Below are positions 1 through 6,647 of a stretch of 6,647 bases of DNA, piece by piece. Position numbers and translations under genes: made by a program. Source of the stretch: Betaproteobacteria bacterium UBA7395 (GTDB lineage Bacteria > Pseudomonadota > Gammaproteobacteria > Burkholderiales > Rhodocyclaceae); NCBI GenBank assembly GCA_002470165.1, contig DKNF01000274.1, positions 1-6,647 of the forward strand, in the 5' to 3' direction. The stretch's first letter is position 1; every line of letters starts with the position of its first letter. The notes under the pieces were generated by a model, which was not told the DNA's origin, did no database searches, and saw nothing but the letters and a program-made list of their open reading frames with translations.

Positions 1-855
1 TACGACCCGATGATCGCCAAGCTGATCGTCTGGGACGAAACCCGCGACGGCGCCCTGGCGCGCATGCGGAAGGCGCTGGCCGACTACCGCGTCGCCGGCC
101 TGACCACCAACATCGACTTCCTCTCCCGCCTGGTCGCCTGCCCGGCCTTCGCCAAGGCCGATCTGGACACCGGCCTGATCGAACGGCAGAAGGATTTCCT
201 CTTCCCCGCCGCCCAGCCGGTGCCGCGCGACGCGCTGCTGGTCGCCACGGTCGGCGAACTCCTCTGGGAACAGCACGCCGCCAAACAGGCCGCGCAGCAC
301 AGCGGTGACCCGTTCTCGCCCTGGCACGCGCGCGACGGCTGGCGCATGAACCTGTCGGCGGCTCGCACGATCAGTTTCATGGACGGGGAGACGCTGGTCG
401 AAGCCCGCGTGCGCTATCTCGGCGAACGCTGGGAAATCTCGCTTGGTGGCGAAACGACCGTGGCCAGCGGCAGGAAGCTGGAAGGCGACCGCTTTGCCGT
501 CGAACTCGACGACCGCCGGCTGATCGCCAGCGTCGTTGCGGTAGACGACAAGCGCACGGTGTTTCTGCAGGGAAGCACGTACTCACTCCTGCGCGATGAC
601 CCGCTGCACCGCGTCGATGCCGGCGACAGCCACGGCGGCGGCCTGACCGCGCCGATGCCCGGCAAGGTCGTCGCCCTGCTCGCCCAGCCCGGCCAGAAGG
701 TGGAGAAAGGCACGCCGCTGCTGATCCTCGAAGCGATGAAGATGGAACACACCATCACCGCCCCCGCCGCCGGCACCCTCAAGGCCTTCTGCTACGCCGC
801 CGGCGAACAGGTGGCCGATGGCGCGGCACTGGTCGAGTTCGAAGGAGACGCCTGA
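1..855 (+). CDS. liuD: Methylcrotonyl-CoA carboxylase, biotin-containing (alpha) subunit, 3' part only
   Basis: The gene enters from the left edge in frame 1, and its last 284 codons are visible. The first residues ([11 protein letters not shown]) match the end of the biotin carboxylase domain, whose C-terminal part runs to about visible residue 66. A middle linker/BT-like region follows (about 95-200), then a C-terminal biotinyl domain (about 213-284). The biotin attachment motif EAMKMEH is intact; the biotinylated lysine is codon 739-741, 37 residues from the C-terminus, the normal distance. Family members are about 660-670 aa, so more than half of the protein is missing at the window edge rather than by mutation. 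The enzyme uses ATP and bicarbonate to carboxylate biotin for transfer to an acyl-CoA by a separate beta subunit, in the cytosol. The domain order also fits propionyl- or acetyl-CoA carboxylase alpha subunits. I infer the methylcrotonyl-CoA substrate (leucine catabolism) from the directly overlapping HMG-CoA lyase gene. Alternative symbol mccA. Confidence 0.85.
   Translation, partial: YDPMIAKLIVWDETRDGALARMRKALADYRVAGLTTNIDFLSRLVACPAFAKADLDTGLIERQKDFLFPAAQPVPRDALLVATVGELLWEQHAAKQAAQHSGDPFSPWHARDGWRMNLSAARTISFMDGETLVEARVRYLGERWEISLGGETTVASGRKLEGDRFAVELDDRRLIASVVAVDDKRTVFLQGSTYSLLRDDPLHRVDAGDSHGGGLTAPMPGKVVALLAQPGQKVEKGTPLLILEAMKMEHTITAPAAGTLKAFCYAAGEQVADGAALVEFEGDA
842..848 (+). promoter_or_regulatory. 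Ribosome-binding site of HMG-CoA lyase gene
   Basis: AAGGAGA lies inside the last codons of the carboxylase gene. Its GGAG core (844-847) ends 7 nt before the ATG at 855. It supports that start and is the best Shine-Dalgarno in the left operon; the later coupled genes have weak or none. Confidence 0.7.
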
Positions 856-1757
856 TGCTGCCAGGCAAGGTCAAGATCGTCGAAGTCGGCCCGCGCGACG
901 GGCTGCAGAACGAAAAACAGGTCGTCCCGAGCGAAACCAAGATCGAACTGATCGAACGCCTGGCCGAGGCCGGGCTGTCGGTGATCGAGGCGACTTCCTT
1001 CGTGTCGCCCAAATGGGTGCCGCAGATGGGCGACAACGCTGCGGTGCTCGCCGGCATCAAGCGCCGGCCGGGGGTGACCTACGCGGCGCTGACGCCGAAC
1101 CTGCAGGGTTTCGACGGCGCCGTCGCGGCACGCGCGGATGAAGTGGCGATTTTCGGCGCCGCCTCGGAAGCCTTCTCGCAGAAGAACATCAACTGTTCGA
1201 TTGCAGAGAGCCTGAAGCGCTTCGAGCCGGTGGTTTCAGCCGCTTCGGCGCTGGAAATCCCGGTGCGCGGCTATGTGTCGTGCGTCGTCGGCTGCCCGTA
1301 TTCGGGCGAGGTGGCGCCGGAGAAGGCGGCCGAGATTGCCGGCATCCTCTACGGCATGGGCTGCTACGAGGTCTCGCTCGGCGACACCATCGGCGTCGGC
1401 AATCCCCGCTCGATTGCCCGGATGATCGAAGCCTGCGCCCGCGTCGTGCCGATCGAAAAGCTCGCCGGGCATTATCACGACACCTACGGCATGGCGATTG
1501 CCAACATTTACGCGTCCCTGATGCAGGGCATGGCGGTTTTCGACGCCTCGGTCGCCGGCCTCGGCGGCTGTCCCTACGCGAAAGGCGCCTCCGGCAACGT
1601 CGCCACCGAGGACGTGGTCTACCTGCTCAATGGATTAGGCATTGAAACCGGCATCGATCTGGCTAAACTGGCGGCTACCGGCGACTGGATTTCCCGCGCC
1701 CTCAACCGACCGAACGGCGCCCGCGCCGGCCGGGCCTTGTGTACTGCCGACGAGTGA
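855..1757 (+). CDS. liuE: Hydroxymethylglutaryl-CoA lyase
   Basis: This 300-aa protein is full length for the bacterial HMG-CoA lyase family (DRE-TIM metallolyase TIM barrel). It cleaves (S)-HMG-CoA to acetyl-CoA and acetoacetate, the last step of leucine degradation, in the cytosol. Visible landmarks are [10 protein letters not shown] near the N-terminus, with the catalytic Arg14-Asp15 pair; SLGDTIGVG in mid-barrel; HYHDTYG with the metal-ligand histidines 206 and 208; and the family signature [17 protein letters not shown] with the active-site Cys239. The family assignment of these roles comes from the human and bacterial enzymes. The ATG overlaps the carboxylase stop by one base (TGATG) and has a good Shine-Dalgarno, so the start is secure. 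It forms an operon with the carboxylase subunit upstream; methylglutaconyl-CoA hydratase and the carboxylase beta subunit are expected further upstream, outside the window. Also known as mvaB or hmgL. Nothing looks damaged. Confidence 0.95.
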   Translation: MLPGKVKIVEVGPRDGLQNEKQVVPSETKIELIERLAEAGLSVIEATSFVSPKWVPQMGDNAAVLAGIKRRPGVTYAALTPNLQGFDGAVAARADEVAIFGAASEAFSQKNINCSIAESLKRFEPVVSAASALEIPVRGYVSCVVGCPYSGEVAPEKAAEIAGILYGMGCYEVSLGDTIGVGNPRSIARMIEACARVVPIEKLAGHYHDTYGMAIANIYASLMQGMAVFDASVAGLGGCPYAKGASGNVATEDVVYLLNGLGIETGIDLAKLAATGDWISRALNRPNGARAGRALCTADE

Positions 1758-2740
1758 GCTTTCTCAGCGCCATCACCGATCTCCTGAAACCGGCCGCACC
1801 ACCCGACCCCGCGGTGGCGGCCGCGCTCGACCGGGTGATCGGGATGGTGGACCCGCTGGTCCGCGCGGCGCCCCGGCTGGACAAACATCTGCTGGGCGCC
1901 GTCGAACACGCGCTGGGCTACTGCCAGGGACTGGTCGCCGCACTGCCCGGTCCGATCCAGATCAACCGCCAGGCCTTCGGCAGCGATGCGCTGGTCCATG
2001 CGCTGTTCGCCACCGCCAACGACATCGACGACATGCTCGGGCGCAGCCAGGCGGTCCGCGATTTTCTCGAGAAGCCGGAATGCTGGCGCAGCGACTGCTT
2101 CTGCGCGATGCTGGCGGCCCGTCGCCAGCAGAAGAAGCATTTCGGCATGGCCCAGCAGGGCAACATCATCCGCGCCGACGTGCCGCAGGAAGTCCTCTAT
2201 TTCTCGGACCAGACACTGATCGAACCCTGCTGCGACCTGGAAATGACACGTTCGCGGCTGCAAGCGCGGGCGCTGGAAAGCCTGCTGCAGACCTTCAACG
2301 CCCATGTCGAGGCCCTGCGCCGCGAACGCCAGGGCCTACGCGCCGACCTGTCGGCGGAGCACGCCCAGCTGGCGGCCTGGCAGCAAGCCCACCCGTTTGC
2401 CGAACACGAGCAACATACCCGGCATCTGGTCGAACTGGACATGCAATTGCGCCGGGACGACGAGGCGCTGATGCCGGAAAACCTGGTCGAATTACTCGCC
2501 GATTTCCTGCGCCACCCGGAAAGCGCCCTTAGCCTGACGCCGGTCAGCATCCGTATCGACCGCCTGGGCATCGTGCACGACGCCAACGCCGACGACGATG
2601 CGCAGACCATCAGTTTTCCGGAACTTTCCAGCCGCGACCGGCGTCAGCATCTGGCGACCCTGGTTCGCGTCTCGCGTGACGAGGCCAGGGCAGCCGTCGA
2701 GAAATCCCGCAATAACCAGCAGCGCTACATCATCATCTAA
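1754..2740 (+). CDS. Uncharacterised 328-aa protein with cysteine cluster and predicted coiled coil
   Basis: I do not recognise this protein. The GTG at 1754 overlaps the HMG-CoA lyase stop as GTGA, so I prefer it; an in-frame GTG at 1739 would add five residues (MYCRR). Neither has a convincing Shine-Dalgarno, which suggests coupled translation. No signal peptide or membrane segment is visible, so it is probably cytosolic. The N-terminal half is alpha-helical in character. Six cysteines are visible: Cys57, a CxxxxCxC cluster at 110, 115 and 117 (CWRSDCFC), and a Cys-Cys pair at 159-160 in EPCCDLEM. Residues about 162-245 are rich in Glu, Arg, Gln, Leu and Ala, suggesting long helices or a coiled coil. 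The last 70 residues (with [11 protein letters not shown]) look mixed alpha/beta. Codon use and GC match the neighbours, and the reading frame stays open and unlike a shadow throughout, so I am confident it is a real gene. The function is unknown; its place between leucine catabolism and DUF1289 genes does not define it. Confidence 0.8.
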   Translation: MSFLSAITDLLKPAAPPDPAVAAALDRVIGMVDPLVRAAPRLDKHLLGAVEHALGYCQGLVAALPGPIQINRQAFGSDALVHALFATANDIDDMLGRSQAVRDFLEKPECWRSDCFCAMLAARRQQKKHFGMAQQGNIIRADVPQEVLYFSDQTLIEPCCDLEMTRSRLQARALESLLQTFNAHVEALRRERQGLRADLSAEHAQLAAWQQAHPFAEHEQHTRHLVELDMQLRRDDEALMPENLVELLADFLRHPESALSLTPVSIRIDRLGIVHDANADDDAQTISFPELSSRDRRQHLATLVRVSRDEARAAVEKSRNNQQRYIII

Positions 2741-2931
2741 TGAGCACGCCCCCCGCCTCCCCCTGCATCAACGTTTGCCGTATGGATCCGCACAGCGGAC
2801 TGTGCATCGGCTGCCTGCGCACCATTGAAGAAATCGCCGGCTGGGCCGCTTTCGACAACGCGACCCGGCTGACGGTCCTCGAAAGGGTCGCCGAACGCCG
2901 GCAGGCTTCCACCGCTGCGGGAAAGCCATGA
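2740..2931 (+). CDS. DUF1289 family small four-cysteine protein (first copy)
   Basis: This 63-aa protein matches the DUF1289 family (Pfam PF06945): Cys9-x3-Cys13-x8-Cys22-x2-Cys25 followed by RTIEEIAGW, the family's typical C-terminal helix. The spacing of the cysteines and the DPHSG turn suggest a small metal- or cluster-binding knuckle, but that is inference; the biochemical role of DUF1289 proteins is not known to me. The ATG overlaps the stop of the preceding gene by one base (TAATG). There is no Shine-Dalgarno, so translation probably depends on the gene before it. The length is normal for the family. A second, diverged copy follows immediately. Confidence 0.88.
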   Translation: MSTPPASPCINVCRMDPHSGLCIGCLRTIEEIAGWAAFDNATRLTVLERVAERRQASTAAGKP

Positions 2932-3110
2932 ACGAGGCCACCGAAACCCGTTACCAGTGCGTCGGTATCTGCATGACCGACCCGGATTCCGGCTACTGCC
3001 TAGGTTGCGGGCGCCCGCCGGAAAGCATTCCGGACGTTGTTGTCGAACTCCGGCCGGTCGTGGTCGACACCCAGCCAAGCGCCTCGACCGACCCGGATAC
3101 GCCAGCGTGA
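2928..3110 (+). CDS. DUF1289-like small four-cysteine protein (second, diverged copy)
   Basis: This is a 60-aa protein with the same cysteine spacing as its upstream neighbour: Cys11-x3-Cys15-x8-Cys24-x2-Cys27, in CVGIC and [15 protein letters not shown]. Over the 24 residues from the first cysteine I count 12 identities with the first copy. After that the two part: this protein keeps an E-x-I but lacks the conserved Trp and the helical tail, ending instead in a Val/Pro/Ser/Thr-rich stretch. Neither of the other forward frames restores a DUF1289-like tail, so I see no sign of a frameshift. The ATG overlaps the previous stop as ATGA, and a modest GGGA lies upstream. Its own stop overlaps the GTG of the next gene. 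The function is unknown; a tandem duplication with later divergence is the simplest reading. Confidence 0.75.
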   Translation: MNEATETRYQCVGICMTDPDSGYCLGCGRPPESIPDVVVELRPVVVDTQPSASTDPDTPA

Positions 3111-4021
3111 CGGTCAGGCTTCCGGACAGCCTGCACGTTCTCGAACGCGGCTGGCTGTCGGCCAACAACGTCCTGTGCATCGATCACGACCAGGCCACGC
3201 TGATCGACAGCGGCTACGTCACCCATGCCGAACAAACCCTGGCCCTGGTCCGGCAGGCGCTAGACGGACGGCAACTGACACGGCTGGTGAACACCCACTC
3301 GCATTCCGACCATATCGGCGGCAACGCCGCGCTGAAATCCGCATTCGATTGCGAAATCGTGGTTCCGGCCGGCATGCAGGCAACCATCGCCGAATGGAAC
3401 GAAGCCGCCCTGCTGCTGTCGCCGCTCGGCCAGCAGGCCGCCATCTTCCGCCACGACGCGCTGATCCACGCCGGCGACGAACTCGAACTCGGCGGCCTCA
3501 ACTGGCGGGCCATCGCCGTTCCCGGGCACGACATGGATGCGCTGGCTTACTACAACCCCGAACGACGCATCCTGATTTCCGGCGATGCACTCTGGGAAAA
3601 CGGCTTCGGCGTAGTCTTCCCGGAATTGCTCGGCACCGCCGACGGACTGGCGGCAACGCGGGCAACGCTGGAAGCGCTGTCGCGGCTGGCGATCGACATC
3701 GTCATCCCCGGCCACGGCGCCCCGTTTGCCGATGCGGCCGGCGCCCTGCAACGCGCTTTCGGCCGGCTCGACCATTTCAGCGCCAATATCGACAAGCTCG
3801 CCTGGCACGCCATCAAGGTGATCACGACCTTCGCCCTGATGGAACGGCAGCCCATGCCGGTCAGGGACTTTGCCGCCTTCGTCGCCAGCCTGCCCATCGT
3901 CATCGATCTGAACCAGCGTTACCTGGCCATCGCCGATGACGAATTGTCGTCGCGGCTGCAACAGGAACTGCTGCACGCTGGCGCCATCCGTCGCGTCGAC
4001 GACATGCTGGCCAGCCGCTGA
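3107..4021 (+). CDS. Metallo-beta-lactamase-fold hydrolase
   Basis: This 304-aa cytosolic protein of the MBL-fold superfamily has no signal peptide. The metal site is complete: HSHSDH gives His64, His66, Asp68 and His69; PGHD gives His141; SGDALW gives Asp160; IPGHG gives His203. This is the ligand pattern of glyoxalase II-like and related hydrolases, so a two-metal hydrolase is expected. The substrate cannot be read; it may be a thioester, lactone or phosphoester. After the MBL core, about 90 residues of helical character follow, as in several MBL subfamilies that carry a C-terminal helical region. The GTG at 3107 overlaps the previous stop (GTGA) and gives an N-terminus ([15 protein letters not shown]) that enters the MBL fold directly. 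The frame is open upstream to an ATG at 2957, but that extension is Arg/Pro-rich and overlaps the DUF1289-like gene, so I reject it. Last gene of the coupled series; the -35 box of the next gene's promoter overlaps its stop codon. Confidence 0.88.
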   Translation: MTVRLPDSLHVLERGWLSANNVLCIDHDQATLIDSGYVTHAEQTLALVRQALDGRQLTRLVNTHSHSDHIGGNAALKSAFDCEIVVPAGMQATIAEWNEAALLLSPLGQQAAIFRHDALIHAGDELELGGLNWRAIAVPGHDMDALAYYNPERRILISGDALWENGFGVVFPELLGTADGLAATRATLEALSRLAIDIVIPGHGAPFADAAGALQRAFGRLDHFSANIDKLAWHAIKVITTFALMERQPMPVRDFAAFVASLPIVIDLNQRYLAIADDELSSRLQQELLHAGAIRRVDDMLASR

Positions 4022-4047
4022 CAAAAAAAACGACAGCCGATTACAAT
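4018..4047 (+). promoter_or_regulatory. Predicted sigma70-type promoter of the chemoreceptor gene
   Basis: CTGACA (4018-4023, five of six match TTGACA) and TACAAT (4042-4047, five of six match TATAAT) are separated by 18 nt. The spacer contains a run of eight A. The -35 box overlaps the TGA stop (4019-4021) of the MBL-fold gene. Transcription would begin near 4053-4055, leaving a leader of only about 20 nt. Based on consensus matching only. Confidence 0.55.
4036..4043 (+). promoter_or_regulatory. Possible sigma28 (FliA) -10 element overlapping the sigma70 -10 box
   Basis: GCCGATTA matches the flagellar sigma28 -10 consensus GCCGATAA at seven of eight positions and lies directly before a chemotaxis gene, where such promoters are common. 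The -35 side is poor: no TAAA is at the usual distance (the bases at 4017-4020 are GCTG). This is therefore a half-match that could be chance. Confidence 0.3.
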
Positions 4048-4063
4048 GAAACCCTTATAGAAC

Positions 4064-4070
4064 AGGGGGA
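4064..4070 (+). promoter_or_regulatory. Ribosome-binding site of the chemoreceptor gene
   Basis: AGGGGGA, followed by five bases (ATTCA) and then the ATG at 4076. This purine run is the strongest start signal in the window outside the HMG-CoA lyase start, and it agrees with independent initiation of this gene. Confidence 0.65.
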
Positions 4071-4075
4071 ATTCA

Positions 4076-5689
4076 ATGAGCTTTCGTAACCGATTGATGC
4101 TGGGCATGGCCCTGATCATCGCCGCCTTCGTCGCGGCCATCGTCGTCGCCTACAGCGGCCTGCGCGCCACCTCGAGCAGCTTTGGCGAGTTTCTCGACGG
4201 CACCGGAGCACTGCGCCAGGACTACAGCGAAATGTACGCCCAGGGGCTGCAGATGGGCCAGGCACTACGCAACATCACGCTCGACCCGGAAAATCCGCGG
4301 GCTTACAAGAACCTCGAAAAAGCGCGCGAGGATTTCGCCGCCGCCCGGCAATCGGCGCTGGCCAGCGCCAAAGCAGTAGACGGCTTCACTGCTTCGCTGG
4401 CCACGCTGGAAGCCCTGGCCGCCGAACAGTCGGAAGCCCAGAAACTGGTCATGGCTGCGCTCAAGGCCGGCAATGTCGACGAAGCCAAGACGCTGATCAA
4501 CAGCAAGGAAACCCCGGCCTGGCGCAAGCTCAAGCAAGCGCTGCTCGACGATCTTGAAGTCCTCAAGCAGAAGACCCAGGACGAACGCAGCCGGGTCGCC
4601 GCCGCCGCAGAAAATCGCCAGATGATCACACTCGTGCTGACCGCCCTCGCCATCCTGATCGGCGGCATCAGCGTCTTTTCCACGCTCGCCTATGTCCGGC
4701 GCGAGCTCGGCGGCGAGCCGGCCTATGCCCGCGAAGTCGCCAGCACCGTGGCCACCGGCGACCTCAGCCAGACCATCCATGTCGATGCCGAGCAGCAGAA
4801 CAGCCTGCTCGCCGCACTGGCGCGCATGCAGTCGCAACTGCGACAACTGGTCGGCACCCTGGCCGAACATGCGCGCGATGTCGAACGCAGCGCCGGCCAG
4901 GTCGACAAGGCCACCCAGCAGGTTGCCGAGGGCAGCCGGCAGCAACTGAGTTACGCGCAGGACATGGTGGACAACGTGCACCAGCTCGCCGCCGGGCTGG
5001 GCAGCGTCATGCAGGCCGTCGGCGAAGCCGAGCGCATCGTTGGCGAGTCCAGCGAGACTTCCGGCAGCGGTGCCGAGCTGGCCAGCCGTGCGGCGGCCGA
5101 AACCGAGGCCATGGCAGGCTCGGTCAAGGCAACGGCGGCCCATATCCAGGATCTGGGCGCGCAGTCGGCGAAGATCAGTTCCATTCTCGGCGTCATTTCC
5201 GACATTGCCAGCCAGACCAACCTGCTCGCCCTCAACGCCGCCATCGAAGCGGCTCGCGCCGGCGAACAGGGCCGCGGTTTTGCCGTGGTTGCCGACGAAG
5301 TGCGCAAGCTGGCCGAACGGACCGCGCAATCGACGGCCGAAATCTCGGCCATGGTCGAGAGCATCCAGTCCGGTACCCAGCGCGCGGTGCAGGGCATGGA
5401 ATCCGGCCTGCTGCAGGTCGGCGAAAGCGTCGAATTGTCGAACCAGTCACGCGAAGCCTTCGACCGGATGAATGCCGGTTCGCAGGAGGTCAATGCCGTG
5501 GTTCGCCGGATCGCCCAGGCCGTCACCGTCGAGAACGAAAACGAGCGGCTGATCGAATCGCACGTCGAACAGGTGCGCAACCTGATCGCGCAAAACGATC
5601 AGGCACTGAACGATGTGGTCGACAACGCCGCCCGCCTGAACGCCGTTTCGCAGGCGCTCAACGAATCGATTTCCCGCTTCCGGCTGTAA
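4076..5689 (+). CDS. Methyl-accepting chemotaxis protein (transmembrane chemoreceptor)
   Basis: This 537-aa inner-membrane receptor senses a ligand and controls the CheA kinase through CheW. Domains in order: a short cytoplasmic start and TM1 (about 7-26); a periplasmic region (about 30-182), helical and without cysteines, resembling a four-helix-bundle sensor; TM2 (about 183-207); a HAMP domain starting at [14 protein letters not shown] and including ATGDLS; then a long coiled-coil signalling domain. The highly conserved hairpin tip is intact ([18 protein letters not shown], then [17 protein letters not shown]), with the tip glutamate at 397. About 140 residues lie on each side of the tip, which would fit the long 40-heptad receptor class; this is my count, not an alignment. 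The protein ends in SISRFRL, without an NWETF-like pentapeptide for tethering CheR/CheB. The ligand is unknown. The gene has its own predicted promoter and strong ribosome-binding site, and no chemotaxis partner genes are in the window. Confidence 0.95.
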   Translation: MSFRNRLMLGMALIIAAFVAAIVVAYSGLRATSSSFGEFLDGTGALRQDYSEMYAQGLQMGQALRNITLDPENPRAYKNLEKAREDFAAARQSALASAKAVDGFTASLATLEALAAEQSEAQKLVMAALKAGNVDEAKTLINSKETPAWRKLKQALLDDLEVLKQKTQDERSRVAAAAENRQMITLVLTALAILIGGISVFSTLAYVRRELGGEPAYAREVASTVATGDLSQTIHVDAEQQNSLLAALARMQSQLRQLVGTLAEHARDVERSAGQVDKATQQVAEGSRQQLSYAQDMVDNVHQLAAGLGSVMQAVGEAERIVGESSETSGSGAELASRAAAETEAMAGSVKATAAHIQDLGAQSAKISSILGVISDIASQTNLLALNAAIEAARAGEQGRGFAVVADEVRKLAERTAQSTAEISAMVESIQSGTQRAVQGMESGLLQVGESVELSNQSREAFDRMNAGSQEVNAVVRRIAQAVTVENENERLIESHVEQVRNLIAQNDQALNDVVDNAARLNAVSQALNESISRFRL

Positions 5690-5692
5690 GCC

Positions 5693-6647
5693 TCAGCTTT
5701 TCGGCAGGGCGCGCCGAACCAGGTGCGCCCAGTAGGCGACGCCCAGTTTCAACAGTTCATCGTTGAAGTCGTAATGCGGGTTGTGCAGGGTGCAACCGCC
5801 CGTCCCCGGGCCGTTGCCCAGCCACACGTAGCAGCCCGGTTTTTCCTTGAGCATGTAGGCGAAGTCCTCGGCGCCCATCGACGGCAGGGTGTCGCGCAAG
5901 ACCTTGTCCTCGCCGAACACCTCGGCCGCCACCTGCTGACAGAAGCGGGCCTCGGCCGGGCTGTTGACCGTCGGCGGATAGCGATGGTCGAAACGCACGC
6001 TGATCTGCGCCCCGTTTGCCGAGGCGATGCCGCTGCACAGGCGCTCGATGGCCCGCTCGACGGCTTCCTGGACTTCCGGTTTGAAGGTGCGGATGGTGCC
6101 GCGCATCACCACTTCTTCCGGGATGATGTTCCAGGCCTCGCCGGCATGGAACTGGGTGACGCTGACCACAGCGGCGTCGCAGGGATGCAGCGTTCGGCTG
6201 ACCACGGTCTGCAGCGCCTGCACCAGCTGCGAACCGGTGACGATGGCGTCGATGCCCTGATGCGGCATCGCCGCGTGGCAGCCGTGACCACGCACGTGAA
6301 TCTCGAATCCGCAGGTCCCGGCCATCACCGGCCCCGGCATCGCCATCATCTCGCCGACCGGGATTCCCGGCCAGTTGTGCAGGCCGAACACCGCCTCGAC
6401 CGGGAACTGCTCGAACAGGCCGTCCTCGATCATGACTGCCGCGCCGCCCTCAGATTCCTCGGCCGGCTGGAAGATGAAGACAACGGTACCGTCGAAATCG
6501 GGATGGCTCGCCAGGTAACGGGCCGCGCCGAGCAGCATCGCGGTATGGCCGTCGTGGCCGCAGGCGTGCATCTTTCCCGGGTGCTTCGAGTGATGCGGGA
6601 ATTCGTTCATCTCGGCCAGCGGCAAGGCGTCCATGTCGGCGCGCAGG
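5693..6647 (-). CDS. M20-family amidohydrolase (hippurate hydrolase / N-acyl-amino-acid amidohydrolase type), 5' end missing
   Basis: The gene runs leftward and enters from the right edge; 317 codons plus the stop are visible. Compared with about 390-400 aa for the family, roughly 70-80 N-terminal residues lie outside. The visible part begins [10 protein letters not shown]. The M20D metal-site residues are all present: Cys and His in HACGHDGH (6568-6545 region), the Glu pair in QPAEESEGG (codons 6460-6455, catalytic base and ligand), His in GLHNWPG (6379-6377) and the C-terminal His in [11 protein letters not shown] (5785-5783). Relatives remove the acyl group from N-acylated amino acids (hippurate, acetyl-amino acids, indole-acetyl-amino acids) in the cytosol. 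Sequence alone does not fix the substrate here, so I give no symbol (hipO is a common label). An in-frame ATG at 6634 lies within the conserved RADMD motif and cannot be the true start. It is convergent with the chemoreceptor gene, with 3 nt between the stops. Confidence 0.9.
   Translation of the reverse strand, partial: LRADMDALPLAEMNEFPHHSKHPGKMHACGHDGHTAMLLGAARYLASHPDFDGTVVFIFQPAEESEGGAAVMIEDGLFEQFPVEAVFGLHNWPGIPVGEMMAMPGPVMAGTCGFEIHVRGHGCHAAMPHQGIDAIVTGSQLVQALQTVVSRTLHPCDAAVVSVTQFHAGEAWNIIPEEVVMRGTIRTFKPEVQEAVERAIERLCSGIASANGAQISVRFDHRYPPTVNSPAEARFCQQVAAEVFGEDKVLRDTLPSMGAEDFAYMLKEKPGCYVWLGNGPGTGGCTLHNPHYDFNDELLKLGVAYWAHLVRRALPKS

Noticed and set aside
1739..1753. Upstream GTG start at 1739 for the unknown protein.
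   Set aside because: It would add only MYCRR without a Shine-Dalgarno. The GTG at 1754 has the 4-nt GTGA overlap seen again at 3107. It is not excluded.
1619..2305. A 228-codon antisense open frame across the HMG-CoA lyase / unknown-gene junction.
   Set aside because: It spans the end of one real gene and the start of another, with no start signal that I can see, and its product resembles no family.
1642..2532. A 296-codon + strand open frame overlapping the unknown 328-aa gene in another frame.
   Set aside because: Its translation is extremely Arg/Pro/Gly-rich, typical of an out-of-frame reading of GC-rich coding DNA. The competing frame gives a balanced protein that begins exactly at the preceding stop.
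2957..3106. N-terminal extension of the MBL-fold gene to an ATG at 2957.
   Set aside because: The extra 50 residues are Arg/Pro-rich and overlap almost all of the second DUF1289-like gene. The GTG at 3107 overlaps the previous stop and gives a natural MBL start.
3260..4024. A 254-codon open frame antisense to the MBL-fold gene.
   Set aside because: It is a shadow frame: the sense strand carries all seven metal ligands of an MBL protein, and the antisense translation is low in recognisable motifs and rich in Gly, Gln and Val.
4021..4050. Possible intrinsic terminator after the MBL-fold gene, suggested by the run of eight A.
   Set aside because: No GC-rich hairpin precedes a T-run on the + strand, and the A-run lies in the spacer of the promoter. 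Read on the - strand, the T-run has no hairpin before it either.
4265..5329. A 354-codon open frame antisense to the chemoreceptor gene.
   Set aside because: It lies wholly inside a gene with unmistakable MCP motifs, its translation matches no family I know and is Gly/Ala/Leu-rich, and GC-rich DNA commonly leaves the opposite frame open.

Overview
This GC-rich window has tightly packed genes, a complete-looking leucine-degradation junction (a biotin-dependent acyl-CoA carboxylase subunit followed by HMG-CoA lyase), small DUF1289 proteins and a classical chemoreceptor. Together these suggest a free-living proteobacterium. A betaproteobacterium of the Rhodocyclales type (Dechloromonas/Azoarcus-like) is my best guess from gene style, but the sequence does not prove it. 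There are no RNA genes, insertion sequences, CRISPR arrays or obvious signs of recent transfer.

Left part (1-4021, + strand): six genes follow one another with no intergenic DNA. They are the C-terminal part of the methylcrotonyl-CoA carboxylase biotin subunit, HMG-CoA lyase, a 328-aa protein I do not recognise, two small DUF1289-type four-cysteine proteins in tandem, and a metallo-beta-lactamase-fold hydrolase with a full set of metal ligands. Each of the five junctions is a stop/start overlap of 1 or 4 nt (TGATG, GTGA, TAATG, ATGA, GTGA), so this looks like one translationally coupled transcript. The first two genes carry out the carboxylation and final cleavage of leucine catabolism. What the last four do there cannot be read from the sequence.

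Middle (4018-5689, + strand): a short 54-nt spacer carries a good sigma70-like promoter whose -35 box overlaps the stop codon of the preceding gene. A sigma28-like -10 word overlaps the sigma70 -10 box, and a strong ribosome-binding site follows. This drives a 537-aa transmembrane methyl-accepting chemotaxis protein.

Right part (5693-6647, - strand): a convergent gene for an M20-family amidohydrolase (hippurate hydrolase / N-acyl-amino-acid amidohydrolase type) ends 3 nt from the chemoreceptor stop codon. Its start lies beyond the right edge.

Nothing in the window is clearly a new system. The most interesting part is the uncharacterised four-gene tail of the leucine operon (unknown protein, two DUF1289 proteins, MBL-fold hydrolase).
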